A stretch of DNA of 64,000 nt from Bacteroidales bacterium (GTDB lineage Bacteria; Bacteroidota; Bacteroidia; Bacteroidales; UBA10428): positions 186,001-250,000 of the forward strand of contig DATGXG010000024.1 in the NCBI GenBank assembly GCA_035299085.1, in the 5' to 3' direction. The notes under the pieces were generated by a model. It saw only the letters and a list, made by a program, of their open reading frames with translations. It ran no database searches and had not been told where the DNA came from. Positions within the stretch are counted from its first letter, which is position 1. Each line of letters starts with the position of its first letter. The translations under genes were made by a program, and so were the position numbers. Below are positions 1 to 9,735 of this stretch, piece after piece.

Positions 1-570
1 GGTATTAAATTTGAAACGGGCCATCTGGTCGATATAGGCTTTAACCTCATCTTTTGTGAAAAAATTACGGCTTACATCGAGCATAAGACCTCTCCATCCG
101 AAACGCGGTGAATCGGTAATCAATACTGCAGGTATTGTCCACTGGCCTTTTACGGCTTTTTTGCTTTCAATTTCCTTAGGGAATAACTGAAGCAGGGTTT
201 GTATGCCATAATACAAGCCTGCCGGTTTGTTAGCAGTAATTACAACCCCTTTTGCCGAGCTTGCAAGTGTATAACCTTCTGAACCCAGTTTAGCATCCTC
301 TTTGTCATTCAGGTTAAGCTGGATAGAATTCCCTGTTCCCTTTTTGCCGGCAAACTTAAGCCCTGTTGGTGTGCCCAGGTATGTAACAAGAGCATCCGCA
401 ACAGGCTTCGCCTCATCTTTATTATATCCCACTGAAGCGCCCTGGTTCAGGGTCCATGATCCGGTAAGAACCTGGACACTGGCCGGCTGAGGAATAATAT
501 TCACTTTAGTTGTCTGTCCCATAGCAGCAACTCCGGTAATCAGTAATAATCCAAAAATTAGTCTTTTCAT
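1..570 (-). CDS. GH20 beta-N-acetylhexosaminidase, N-terminal part (runs off the window)
   Basis: I translated the reverse strand from the ATG at 570 and it stays open for 190 codons to the window edge. Residues 1-18 form a signal peptide ending near AAMGQ. Residues 25-150 match the alpha/beta domain that precedes the barrel in GH20 enzymes (IIPQPASVQV, then PAGLYYGIQTLLQL). PRFGWRGLMLDVSRNFF at about 163-179 is the characteristic start of the GH20 catalytic barrel. The family removes terminal beta-linked GlcNAc or GalNAc by substrate-assisted catalysis; the Asp-Glu pair lies in the missing part. It is exported, so it probably acts in the periplasm or at the surface on host or cell-wall glycans. 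The next gene on the same strand lies upstream, 88 bp away, across a palindrome and a heptamer array. Confidence 0.9.
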   Translation of the reverse strand, partial: MKRLIFGLLLITGVAAMGQTTKVNIIPQPASVQVLTGSWTLNQGASVGYNKDEAKPVADALVTYLGTPTGLKFAGKKGTGNSIQLNLNDKEDAKLGSEGYTLASSAKGVVITANKPAGLYYGIQTLLQLFPKEIESKKAVKGQWTIPAVLITDSPRFGWRGLMLDVSRNFFTKDEVKAYIDQMARFKFNT

Positions 571-607
571 ATTGCATTTACAATTAGTAATAAAATTCAA
601 TTACCAT

Positions 608-627
608 AGACGCGATAAATCGCGTCT
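608..627. repeat. 20-bp perfect palindrome between GH20 and TolB-like genes
   Basis: AGACGCGAT at 608-616 and ATCGCGTCT at 619-627 are exact inverted copies separated by AA. No strong T-tract follows on either strand, so it is not a clear terminator. It resembles the short palindromic words dispersed in Bacteroidota intergenic DNA (recalled, not searched). Confidence 0.6.
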
Positions 628-633
628 CTACCT

Positions 634-661
634 CTCCCTACTCCTTACTCCTTACTCCCTA
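634..661. repeat. Heptamer tandem repeat, CTCCYTA x4
   Basis: Four perfectly phased 7-mers, CTCCCTA, CTCCTTA, CTCCTTA, CTCCCTA, run through the intergenic space. The last copy supplies the reverse-strand TAG stop codon of the neighbouring TolB-like gene at 659-661. Confidence 0.75.
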
Positions 662-2176
662 CTGCTTTCCGGAGTTGCTTACAAATGCCACATGCCGGCT
701 GTCAGGCGACCATGACGGAACATTGATTGTCCCCTGCCCTCCGTAAAGATAAGCCACCACTTTGGGTGCGCCGCCGTTAACCGGCATAATTCTCAGCATT
801 ACCCTTTTGTAAGAGGGATGTGCATCGGGATCGATTTCTGTCGGAAACGATATGAACAGAATCCATTTGCCATCCGGCGAAATATGCGGGAACCAGTCGT
901 TATACTCATCAAAGGTAAGCTGTTCCCTTGCCGAACCATCCGGCTTCATTCTCCACAGCTGCATGGTGCCGGTCTGGCTGCCGTTATAGTAAATATATTT
1001 ATTGTCGGGTGATCCTTCAGGTCCGTCAACATGACCGTTTTTGAAGAAAGTAAGCTGTACTTCCGGTCCGCCGGCAGCGGGACTCTTATAAACATTATAA
1101 ATAGGAGTATCACGCTGGGCTACATAAAGCACCCATTTGTCATCTCCTGTCCATCCGTGGAAATAGGAGGGTGTTTTTTCCGTAATGAGTTTGCCTTCTC
1201 CGCCTGAAAGCGGTAACACATAAACCGATGATCCTCCGCCTGGCAAGCCGGGACGATGGTTGCTCACGGCAAGCATTTTACCTTTGAACGAGATGCCGTG
1301 ATCATTATTCATCCTGTCGAGTGATCCGGTATTCAGTTTCGCCGGTGTTCCTCCTTCAACAGGAATGGTATACAATGAGCCGTTTTCATTAAAAAGCAGG
1401 CTTTTTCCGTCAGGCATCCAGTTAGGTGCTTCAAAACGGCCTTTCGATTCATGAATTACTTTTCGCATACCGGTGAAAACATCAAGAATCTCCATCCTGC
1501 ATCCAATCCATCCTTCTTTATCGGGATTGTATGTATCAGCAACCGGCTGATCAATCCTTACATTCCAGATTTTCGCCTGTTCAACCACATCGGGGTTATG
1601 CGATGTAATAAAAATTCCTGCAAAAACATCATCCGGAAGATCATTTGCCATTGTGGTTCCTATAAGCTGTAAAGGCTCACCGACCTGGGCAGCCCTGAAG
1701 ATCATTTTTTTGCCCTGGCGTTCCAGCTGAAGCACCTGGTAACCTTCCTTGGGTGCAAAGATCTCATCCTGCGGGTCCCTCATGAAAGCGCCTTTCAAAG
1801 GCCGCCATTGCATAACGGTTAGCCCTGCACTGTGCAATACGGCACTGTAATGCGAAGAATTATCGTCAAGTGTTTCCCGTACCATCCAGCCCACTTTCCG
1901 GTGCGGGTCAACACCTTTTCCTTCAAAAGCAAAATTCGCTGTCAGAATAAAATCGCCTTTTAATTTTTTATAAGCATACTGAAATTCATCCCTTTCGAAC
2001 CATATATTATATCCTGCTCCTTTCATTGTATAGGTTTGTGAGCTCTCATCAAATACAGTTGATCCTGCATGTTTTGGATTTCCGATATCCGAGTGGCTTT
2101 CAAAAACCCCCACCGGGGTTTGGGCAAAACTACCTGTTATCATGGCGGAGGCCAGTATTAAAGTAATGACTTTCAT
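659..2176 (-). CDS. Exported TolB/PD40 beta-propeller-like protein
   Basis: A 505-residue protein with a signal peptide (MKVITLILASAMITGSFAQ). Residues about 20-210 look like a concanavalin-type (DUF1349-like) beta-sandwich: GAGYNIWFERDEFQYAY, KVGWMVRETL. Residues about 225-505 contain repeated PD40/WD40-like blades with the typical W-x-PDGK or SPDG motifs (PNWMPDGKSLLF, PHISPDGKWILF, PSWSPDSRHVAF). Such propellers occur in TolB and in periplasmic proteins beside glycan-degradation genes. No catalytic residues are recognisable, so the precise role (scaffold, binding protein or lyase relative) is unknown. It lies in the same direction as the GH2 gene upstream, with 64 bp between them, so co-transcription is plausible. 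The stop codon lies inside a heptamer repeat. Confidence 0.75.
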   Translation of the reverse strand: MKVITLILASAMITGSFAQTPVGVFESHSDIGNPKHAGSTVFDESSQTYTMKGAGYNIWFERDEFQYAYKKLKGDFILTANFAFEGKGVDPHRKVGWMVRETLDDNSSHYSAVLHSAGLTVMQWRPLKGAFMRDPQDEIFAPKEGYQVLQLERQGKKMIFRAAQVGEPLQLIGTTMANDLPDDVFAGIFITSHNPDVVEQAKIWNVRIDQPVADTYNPDKEGWIGCRMEILDVFTGMRKVIHESKGRFEAPNWMPDGKSLLFNENGSLYTIPVEGGTPAKLNTGSLDRMNNDHGISFKGKMLAVSNHRPGLPGGGSSVYVLPLSGGEGKLITEKTPSYFHGWTGDDKWVLYVAQRDTPIYNVYKSPAAGGPEVQLTFFKNGHVDGPEGSPDNKYIYYNGSQTGTMQLWRMKPDGSAREQLTFDEYNDWFPHISPDGKWILFISFPTEIDPDAHPSYKRVMLRIMPVNGGAPKVVAYLYGGQGTINVPSWSPDSRHVAFVSNSGKQ

Positions 2177-2240
2177 AAAGAATTATAGTTAATTGAGTAA
2201 TTCCCGTTTTGTTGCAATGAGAATTCAAGTTGGATCATCT

Positions 2241-5081
2241 TTAATCCAAATTTAGGAATTTCCGCTGAACATCCTCTATGTTGATTTTCACAGAAGGGTT
2301 AAAATCCGAAGACGACATGTATTTCTTCAGACTATACAGAAATTGCCGGCTTTCAGGCCTTTTACCGCTATCCGTAATTAAATCAATTCCTGAAACGATA
2401 ATTTTACCCTTCCCTATCCGGGCCTCGAATAGTAAGGCCAGCGGACGGTTCCTGAACCAGGTATCAATAACTCTGACTATGGGTTTCAGGCCAGGTGGAA
2501 GATCAGATAATAACAGGGCATTGGAATGGCTCATGGCATCCCACCACTGATAATCACTGTAAAAATCTGTCGGAAATTCATTAAATGCAGGATGTTTGGG
2601 ATTGCAAAGAATTCCCAGGGTATGCGGTGCCTGGTTACTTGTCCATGCAGTGTTCCAGAATATGCTTGAAAATCCCACAGCAACATCTCCTCCCTGCTCC
2701 GGTTTAATGCTGCCTTTTTTTATTGTCAGCAAAACTTTTCCCCCATGGTTCAGCACATCCACAGCTTTCTGATCTAAAGATTGTGTTACCAGGATATTAT
2801 CCCTTATTTCCTGCTGTTTACCGGGATATACCCAGACAGGCCAGCTGTTTTCATATTCACCCGCCGATAAGGTAAGGGTAAGTTTCTGAGGCTTTTCAAA
2901 ACCTCTGAGTTGAATATGAATGGCTCCCAACCAGTATGAGCTTCCAATGGGTATATCGGTTGCCGGTAATTTTCCGTCTGCAATTGGTTCTCCACCCTCT
3001 GCAGTGAGTTTCCAGGAAGGGATCATTTGCTTAAGCGGTGCCTTTCCGAAATGTGCTATTTCAAGTGAGGCAATAAGGGAATCGCCATCAGTATAAATCA
3101 GTTTGGGTAACCTGACCAATGGTACTGTGGAATTGCAGAATCGCCTGTATTCCCCGGGAGTCACATATCCTTTTGAGTTCCAGAAAGCATTCAGTACGCC
3201 CACCAAAGCTGTTCCCTGACCCGGAAAATCATGCAGATCGAGTAATTCAAAGCCTCCGAAACCCGGTGTCCTCAAGGCGGCCTCGATATCTGCCTTGTAG
3301 CATAAAACCTGCAATTTCCCCGATGCCAGAAGGAAACTATCGGCCAGGGATCCCATGTTGTTCTTTTCAAGTGTTTCCCTGAAGATCTCAAAATTCTCAG
3401 GCTTTAAGACTCCTGTATATTGAGAAATCTCCTTAAAATCGGGATAAGCACACCATTGGCCGATTTCATGACTTATGGTTGGCTTTGTGGCTGATATTTT
3501 ATCTCGCCAGTCATAATCGGTTTTTGGTGGCTGGGCATTGATAATGCTGTTTAATCCCTGGCCCCATCCCTGGATCCTGGGTTCCGGCACATTATTGAAA
3601 TCATTTTCAGGTATAATCGGCCAACCGGCACCCCCGGAGTATATTCGCCGTAAATCTTTACTCTTCCAGTGATCGATAAAACTTCCAAGCCATGTATTCA
3701 TATTTTTTCCATCCGGTTCATTTCCATAAAGCAGCATGCAGAATGAAGGATGATTACCATAAGCATTTACCATTCGTTCACTTTCGTCATAAATAAACTG
3801 ATCCACAGGCAGGCCGTTGCCTATAGATGTTCCCTGGTTGGCCCAGGAAGAACATTCAACATGCAGGTAGAAACCTGTTCTGTCAGCCGCTTCAAAAGCA
3901 GCATCAGGCGGACACCATGAATGGAAGCGCATTAAATTTAACCCATAGGAACGGGCAATCCTGAATATCCGCATCCATTCGGCAGTATCAGTAGGAGGAT
4001 ACCCGGTTCTGGGAAATATGGCGCATTCAAGTGTCCCTCTGAAAAAAACTGGTTTCTCATTAACAACGATTTGTTTCCCGTTCACACGGATTTCCCTCAT
4101 ACCAAATAAAACTTCCTGGGAGTCTGTTTCCTTTTTCACATTCTCAACCGATACTTTGAGCCTGTACAGGTTAGGGTTGAATTCATCCCAAAGCATGGGC
4201 TCATTCCCCATCGGATATTCAAGGTCATATTCAGCTGAACGGCCTTTTATAAATATCTCTGTGGATTCAGAGTTAAGCTTCTCCGGAGATATCCCCTGTT
4301 CAGTGACGGCCAGCAGGGTGATTGTGGCTTTCTGTTCAATTTCCGCTGTATTTTCAACAGTCACTTTAACACGGATTAGTTTCTTTTTAAGATCAGGAAA
4401 AACTTTTATGTTGACGATGTGAAGCAGGGGTTTCGACTGAAGTTCAATTTTGCCTGCTATGCCATTCCAGTTCGTCTGTGTGTGATCGGAAATACTGTGC
4501 GAATTCTGGCCGACATTAATGTCTTTTATCCGGTTATCTACCAATATGGTTATGGAGTGTTTACCGGGCGTTAGGTATTCCGTCAGATCATAGATATGGG
4601 GCGTACCCAGGGAATTCAGTGTGCCTGTCCATTTGCCATCGACCCACACGGATGTTTCCCAATGACATCGTTCCAGAAAAAGTTGAATGTATTTGCCCTT
4701 CCAGTTATTTGGGATGGTTATCTCCTTTTGATACCAGGCCATTCCGACATAATGCTTGTTGAGTTGCAGCCAGAATGGAATTTTTATTTGCCCTGCCTTC
4801 CTGTATTTTTCATATTCCGGAGAGGTAAACCATGAGCTATCCACAATCTGCCCGGTCCATTCCGTTTTTACTGAAATATCATCACCTTTGATATTGGTTG
4901 CCATGGAACCCGGCAACAGTACAGTCTCTTCAAACCGACTATTATACCATTTTTCCTGAATTCCCTTAGATCCGGGATCTGTTTTAAATGACCATTTGCC
5001 TGAAAGGTCGATCCCTCCTGTTTGTTTGCAGCCAAAAAGGCCCGTGCATACCAAAATCAATAAGCAAAAACTCTTTTTCAT
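2241..5081 (-). CDS. GH2-family glycoside hydrolase, lipoprotein
   Basis: A 946-residue protein with a lipobox signal peptide (LVCTGLFGC), so probably lipid-anchored at the outer membrane. The order is that of GH2: a jelly-roll sugar-binding domain (about 25-215, including WYQKEITIPNNWKGKYIQLF), an Ig-like domain (about 220-330), then a TIM barrel. The likely acid/base is E455 in LLYGNEPDG, and E539 in ISHEIGQW is the probable nucleophile. A C-terminal region of about 270 residues follows the barrel and lacks a clear family signature. GH2 covers beta-galactosidases, glucuronidases and mannosidases; substrate cannot be read from sequence. It probably belongs with the downstream TolB-like and GH20 genes. 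The gene is divergent from the metallophosphoesterase across 218 bp in which I see no convincing site. Confidence 0.88.
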   Translation of the reverse strand: MKKSFCLLILVCTGLFGCKQTGGIDLSGKWSFKTDPGSKGIQEKWYNSRFEETVLLPGSMATNIKGDDISVKTEWTGQIVDSSWFTSPEYEKYRKAGQIKIPFWLQLNKHYVGMAWYQKEITIPNNWKGKYIQLFLERCHWETSVWVDGKWTGTLNSLGTPHIYDLTEYLTPGKHSITILVDNRIKDINVGQNSHSISDHTQTNWNGIAGKIELQSKPLLHIVNIKVFPDLKKKLIRVKVTVENTAEIEQKATITLLAVTEQGISPEKLNSESTEIFIKGRSAEYDLEYPMGNEPMLWDEFNPNLYRLKVSVENVKKETDSQEVLFGMREIRVNGKQIVVNEKPVFFRGTLECAIFPRTGYPPTDTAEWMRIFRIARSYGLNLMRFHSWCPPDAAFEAADRTGFYLHVECSSWANQGTSIGNGLPVDQFIYDESERMVNAYGNHPSFCMLLYGNEPDGKNMNTWLGSFIDHWKSKDLRRIYSGGAGWPIIPENDFNNVPEPRIQGWGQGLNSIINAQPPKTDYDWRDKISATKPTISHEIGQWCAYPDFKEISQYTGVLKPENFEIFRETLEKNNMGSLADSFLLASGKLQVLCYKADIEAALRTPGFGGFELLDLHDFPGQGTALVGVLNAFWNSKGYVTPGEYRRFCNSTVPLVRLPKLIYTDGDSLIASLEIAHFGKAPLKQMIPSWKLTAEGGEPIADGKLPATDIPIGSSYWLGAIHIQLRGFEKPQKLTLTLSAGEYENSWPVWVYPGKQQEIRDNILVTQSLDQKAVDVLNHGGKVLLTIKKGSIKPEQGGDVAVGFSSIFWNTAWTSNQAPHTLGILCNPKHPAFNEFPTDFYSDYQWWDAMSHSNALLLSDLPPGLKPIVRVIDTWFRNRPLALLFEARIGKGKIIVSGIDLITDSGKRPESRQFLYSLKKYMSSSDFNPSVKINIEDVQRKFLNLD

Positions 5082-5299
5082 ATTTTTATCTGATATGATT
5101 TTGATCCAAGCCCGGCATTCAAAGCATGTTAGGTTCTTTCAGAATTCCCTTTCTGTAGAAGTCTCTGAATTAATTACCGGTCGAATGAAATTACAAAAAA
5201 ATGCGATAAACCGGTGCTGACCTAAATCATCATAAAAAAAATAGTTGCACAAAAGGTATTTTCTATTTTTACAAACCGGTATTTAAGCCGACCAAGATT

Positions 5300-7189
5300 A
5301 TGTGTAAATTTCTTTTCTCTCTCTTCCTGCTGTTTTCACCTATGCTTTATTCAATAGCAGGTTCCACGATCCGGGTTGTCCAGGTCAGTGACGTTCAGCT
5401 GGGTTTTACAGAAGCCCATGCGAAGGAAACCGGCAAAATTGCTGAAACAGGCCTTGATGACAAGTATTTCATGAAAGCTGTGGAATTGATAAACAATCTT
5501 CAGCCTGCAGCCAACCTGGTTGTGAACACGGGAGATATGGTAAATGATCCTGCAAACGAAGAGCTGTGGCAACAATACAAAACAATTTCGCAAAGATTAA
5601 ATCCTCCTGTTTATGAGGTAATGGGAAATCACGATGGCTGGAGTGAAAAAGGAATCCAGGACTACCGTAAGCATACGGGCAGGAATGATTTTTATACATT
5701 CACTCTGAAAAACTGTCGTTTTATCGTGCTGAACAGCTGGTACCTGAAAGAACCGGAAAAAAACAGTGGGGCCGCCTCAGAACAAAAAAAATTCCTCGAA
5801 AAAGTTCTTCGGAAAGACAGGTCCGCATTCAGGGTAATCATGCTTCATCATCCGGTTTTTATTGAGCGTCCGGATGAAAATGATGCCTATTTTAATCTTC
5901 CGTTAAAAGAAAGGCAGTGGCTCCTCGATTTAGCTGTAAAGTATAAGGTAAAGCTTATTCTGTCGGGGCACAGTCACCGGAATATAATTAAAACATACAG
6001 GGATTCGGTTACCCTGATCACTACCGGACCTGTAAGTGAACCGCTCGGACTTAACGATGACCAAACCCCTTCGAAAAGAGGATTTCGGATTATCGATATC
6101 GATCCTGAAACAGGCACATTTACCCATGAATACATTACCCTTCCACAGGCTGAAAAAAAAGAAACGGCGAACTCCTTTTCCTTTATCTTTTTAGGTGATC
6201 TCCACTTTGATAAACCCGGGCATCACGATATGGATTGGGTACTTCGTACTCATCCTGCAGACACATCACAAATCAGGCATTATTGTTTTACGACTAAATA
6301 CCATCTGCCGGTACTGTACAATGAGATTGGTGCCATAACACGAAAAGATGCATCGTTTGTTGTTCAAACCGGCGATTTTACCGAAGGACTTTGCGGAAAT
6401 TACAGACTGGCTGCACTTCAGTTGAATGAGTTCGTGCATTACACCGAGAACATGATCCATGTTCCTTTTATGGTAAGCAAGGGAAATCATGACATTACCG
6501 GACCGGGAGCTGATTCAGCCTATAAAGAGGTAATTCTACCCTTTGTATCAAGGCAATCAGGAAATAAAATTACAAGTTCGAGATATGTCTATTTAAAAGA
6601 CGAGGCTGTTTTCTTCTTTTACGACAGTTACGACAGGACCTCTCTGCCCTGGCTTGCCAGCCAGATGAAAAAATACGCCGATATTCCCCTGAAGTTTGTT
6701 GTTATGCATGAACCTGTGGTGCCCATTAATGCCAGGTCTGAATGGGTTGAATTTTCAAGGCCGGAAGAAAAAAAGGATCATGATGACCTCCTTGAATTGC
6801 TGGGTGACAACCGGGCTATAGTTCTGGCAGGTCATTTACATGCATATGGAATAATAGAGCGGGAAACTTCGCACGGCCGGTTTGTTCAGTTGTCGGGATC
6901 ATCAGTGTTAGACAACACTGAACAGGTTCCCGGCAAGGCTCTTTCGGGAGTTGAGAACTACGGACCTTCCCTTACAGAGCTCGAACCGGGTTTTTCTCCT
7001 TCCGACCGTGAACGACGAAAAGAAAAGTTATCAAAGGAAAAACCTTATGTCCGGCATTTTGAATATGGGGATATTCAGGGCTATATATTAATTCATGTAG
7101 CCGGAAACAAGGTCACCGCCGATATTTATAGCGGAACGGGATTAAAAAGGTGGAAAACTGTGGATATTACGTCTCTTTTATCAAATTAA
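5300..7189 (+). CDS. Tandem two-domain metallophosphoesterase, exported
   Basis: 629 residues with an N-terminal signal peptide (LFSLFLLFSPMLYSIAG) and two complete calcineurin-like phosphoesterase domains. Domain 1 (about 24-270) has SDVQLG, NTGDMVND, MGNHDGW, MLHHPVF and SGHSHRN. The first motif is D-x-Q rather than D-x-H, as in CSTP1-like phosphatases. Domain 2 (about 290-560) has LGDLHFD, TGDFTEG, KGNHDI, VVMHEPV and AGHLHAYG, the usual metal ligands. These enzymes use a di-metal centre to hydrolyse phosphomono- or diesters; the substrate is unknown. The TAA stop overlaps the reverse-strand stop of the convergent gene by four bases. Confidence 0.88.
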   Translation: MCKFLFSLFLLFSPMLYSIAGSTIRVVQVSDVQLGFTEAHAKETGKIAETGLDDKYFMKAVELINNLQPAANLVVNTGDMVNDPANEELWQQYKTISQRLNPPVYEVMGNHDGWSEKGIQDYRKHTGRNDFYTFTLKNCRFIVLNSWYLKEPEKNSGAASEQKKFLEKVLRKDRSAFRVIMLHHPVFIERPDENDAYFNLPLKERQWLLDLAVKYKVKLILSGHSHRNIIKTYRDSVTLITTGPVSEPLGLNDDQTPSKRGFRIIDIDPETGTFTHEYITLPQAEKKETANSFSFIFLGDLHFDKPGHHDMDWVLRTHPADTSQIRHYCFTTKYHLPVLYNEIGAITRKDASFVVQTGDFTEGLCGNYRLAALQLNEFVHYTENMIHVPFMVSKGNHDITGPGADSAYKEVILPFVSRQSGNKITSSRYVYLKDEAVFFFYDSYDRTSLPWLASQMKKYADIPLKFVVMHEPVVPINARSEWVEFSRPEEKKDHDDLLELLGDNRAIVLAGHLHAYGIIERETSHGRFVQLSGSSVLDNTEQVPGKALSGVENYGPSLTELEPGFSPSDRERRKEKLSKEKPYVRHFEYGDIQGYILIHVAGNKVTADIYSGTGLKRWKTVDITSLLSN

Positions 7190-9735
7190 CGAAGATAATT
7201 ATCAAAGTGCTCGGGCAGCCTGAGTATCTCATCAAACGTAAGCTGGAAATTCTTTGACAGGCTCTCACTGTACTTCAACCTGAATTTATTGAATTCGGAT
7301 ATGGCCCTTGAGCTGTTTTTCAGAATATACAGTGATTTTATTTTGTACACCATCGCTGATTCATTGAGAAAATCGAAATGATTGAGAATGACGTCTGAAA
7401 TTTCTATGCACTTCATATGATTATGAATATGGAATGCATTACGGTTCATTTCAGTTAATACATCAATTACAGCCGCACTATAGCCATCCTTGAACTGATC
7501 AACATAATCCCATGTCTCATTGCGCAGCAGATTTCCGAACGAAAAATAATCAAGAACCAACTCGCTTGTTTGCTCATCATGTATCGTAACAATAAGCTTC
7601 CGAACCTCAATATAATCAATATAAACCTTTTCAGAAAAACTGATCTTCCAGTGCATTTCATCTTTTAAAATACTGACCCCGTCCATATCCTCAAAAATCT
7701 TACGGAGGTTATTTATTACAACTCCCCTGTTGTTCTTCTGCTGGATTTTATTAAGGGAAGGCCATAAAAGATCCGAGAAATCGGCTGAAAGAATGCCGTT
7801 CCTGAAATAACTTTCCATGAAAAGCACGATAAAGGCATGCCTCAATTTGGTGGCAAACCTGTAGGTTATATCATGGCCATTCCTGTCAAATACCCTGAAA
7901 TCATTCAAAAGCCATATTGAATTCTGTTTCCTTCTTTCGAATTTCTCAATTAATTCAGGCTTTTCAGGGGTAATCGTTTTTCCATTTTTCTTCCTGATAA
8001 AATAAAGGGTGAGAAGGATAAAGAATGCCAACAGTAAGCCTGCAATGAGCATCCATACTTTTCTTGGTTCAGTCTGGCTTACTGGAATCATCCCTGAAGG
8101 AGGAAAGATAAGCCTGTAAACAGTTATTGCAGCGTAGTTCTGGTTGGTAGTCTCACGGGTTACACAGTATAATTCATTTTGAATCTTGTTTTGAAACAGG
8201 AAGGCATTCCCTGACATATCCGAAAAAATAACGGGTATTGAATCGGTTACAACCTTTATTTCAGGTTCTTCGAGATTGATTTCATATAATCTCAGGCTCG
8301 ATTTCTCAACCGGTTTGTTGCCCAATACATAGGCAAGGGGCTTGTCGGGTCTGAAAATTAAGGTACCTCTTGGCACAAAATCAAAGCCCGGGGAATCAAT
8401 ATCCCATAATTTTTTAATTTTTCCTGCCTGCGGGTCAAATTGGTAAAGATCATAAAAGTATTTCCCTTCAAGTGATTGTGATCCTTCCTTATTACCAAAT
8501 CCTCCGAAAAGATAATAATCTCCCGTATACATGTTGCGATTAACCGATGCATGCGTGCGTGGATAGATTTCATCACCTGAAAAGTCCATTTTTTCCCAAA
8601 AACCGGAATTAAAATCAAAGGATCTGAATGTATTGTAATAATGAAAGTATGAATAGCCTCCAAAAGTAATTACTTTACTGGTGTCATTATTCCAGAAAAT
8701 ACAATGATGGTGGTTCTGATCAAGCACTGTAGCACTGTCAGGCATTGACCACAAATTCGTTATAGGATCATAAACAGAATAAACCCTGCTTCCGTCATTT
8801 ACTTTGAGGAAATGAAAATCATACCCGATAACGGTCTGGTTTTTCGGATTAAAAACAGCAAAGAATGCATCCCTCTCAAAAGGTCTTTTATTTGCATAGT
8901 GCAAAGATCGCAATGACAGGCTGTGAGGATCACACATGACAAGCGAGTCCCTGTTCAGTATAAGAAGAGTATTATCCTTGACCATTACAATGCCGGCCAT
9001 CGGATCCGATTTCAATGTCATTACCTTTTCCCAGTAATAATGCTTATCCTGCATCCAGTTCGGATTACTGACATCCGATTCAATCTTACTTATTTTTTCA
9101 TGTGCGATATCTCCTGAAAACTCATCCAATGGCCACTGATAGTCTACCTGGTCATTCAGGTTAAGCCTGACATTCTGCAAAATCATCGGTGCTACGTCGG
9201 TGTTTTCACCAAACAGGCCAAATACAAAATTCATATTCAGGTTGTTCGGAAAAGCAAACTCCGTTTCCTGGTTCCTGCCATTGAGCGTTATGAGGATAAG
9301 CCTCTCTTTTACAAGTCCCCGGATTGCAAAAGACAGGTTATTCAGTTGAAGCGTGTCCACTGTAAACTGGATTGTTTTTTTGGAATTGGCAAAATGGAAT
9401 TCAAAAAGGCACTTCCCTGAATTTCCCTGGGCCGGAATAAAAAGAAGGTGCATCAGCGGTGCTGAATTCTTTTCTGAAGCATGAGTGGCTCTGAAAACAA
9501 AACCGAAATATTTCGGATTATAGATTTGACAATTAAATTCAAGATCAAACGATTTTGTAACACGCTTGAAATCATTGAAAAGTTTGAATGATGTTCTTTG
9601 CCCCGAATAAACCTGTTTTGAAAGAAATTTAAGGCCGCCGGAATTCAGGCTATTATCAGATGTTACTGCTGAAATCAAAAAAACTAAGGATAACAGGGCA
9701 ATATATCTGAAATGTTTTTTTAAAAAAGTCATCAA
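7186..9735 (-). CDS. Kelch-propeller / TM / winged-helix (SARP-like) membrane regulator
   Basis: 849 residues. An N-terminal hydrophobic segment (about 10-26) exports about 530 residues. Residues 35-200 resemble a lectin-like sandwich and 230-540 a kelch beta-propeller (VITFGGYSYFHYYNTF, DYYLFGGFGNKEGS). One strong TM helix follows at about 558-582 (MLIAGLLLAFFILLTLYF). The cytoplasmic part (583-849) has FRVFDRNGHDITYRF, DFSDLLWPSLNKIQQ and GVVINNLRKIFED. This matches the order of an OmpR/SARP-type winged helix (sheet, LLWP helix, recognition helix with NLRKI) followed by a helical BTAD-like region. I infer a one-protein sensor that reads an extracytoplasmic ligand and binds DNA. It is divergent from susC (235 bp apart), so it is the obvious candidate activator of that locus. 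Confidence 0.65.
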   Translation of the reverse strand: MMTFLKKHFRYIALLSLVFLISAVTSDNSLNSGGLKFLSKQVYSGQRTSFKLFNDFKRVTKSFDLEFNCQIYNPKYFGFVFRATHASEKNSAPLMHLLFIPAQGNSGKCLFEFHFANSKKTIQFTVDTLQLNNLSFAIRGLVKERLILITLNGRNQETEFAFPNNLNMNFVFGLFGENTDVAPMILQNVRLNLNDQVDYQWPLDEFSGDIAHEKISKIESDVSNPNWMQDKHYYWEKVMTLKSDPMAGIVMVKDNTLLILNRDSLVMCDPHSLSLRSLHYANKRPFERDAFFAVFNPKNQTVIGYDFHFLKVNDGSRVYSVYDPITNLWSMPDSATVLDQNHHHCIFWNNDTSKVITFGGYSYFHYYNTFRSFDFNSGFWEKMDFSGDEIYPRTHASVNRNMYTGDYYLFGGFGNKEGSQSLEGKYFYDLYQFDPQAGKIKKLWDIDSPGFDFVPRGTLIFRPDKPLAYVLGNKPVEKSSLRLYEINLEEPEIKVVTDSIPVIFSDMSGNAFLFQNKIQNELYCVTRETTNQNYAAITVYRLIFPPSGMIPVSQTEPRKVWMLIAGLLLAFFILLTLYFIRKKNGKTITPEKPELIEKFERRKQNSIWLLNDFRVFDRNGHDITYRFATKLRHAFIVLFMESYFRNGILSADFSDLLWPSLNKIQQKNNRGVVINNLRKIFEDMDGVSILKDEMHWKISFSEKVYIDYIEVRKLIVTIHDEQTSELVLDYFSFGNLLRNETWDYVDQFKDGYSAAVIDVLTEMNRNAFHIHNHMKCIEISDVILNHFDFLNESAMVYKIKSLYILKNSSRAISEFNKFRLKYSESLSKNFQLTFDEILRLPEHFDNYLR

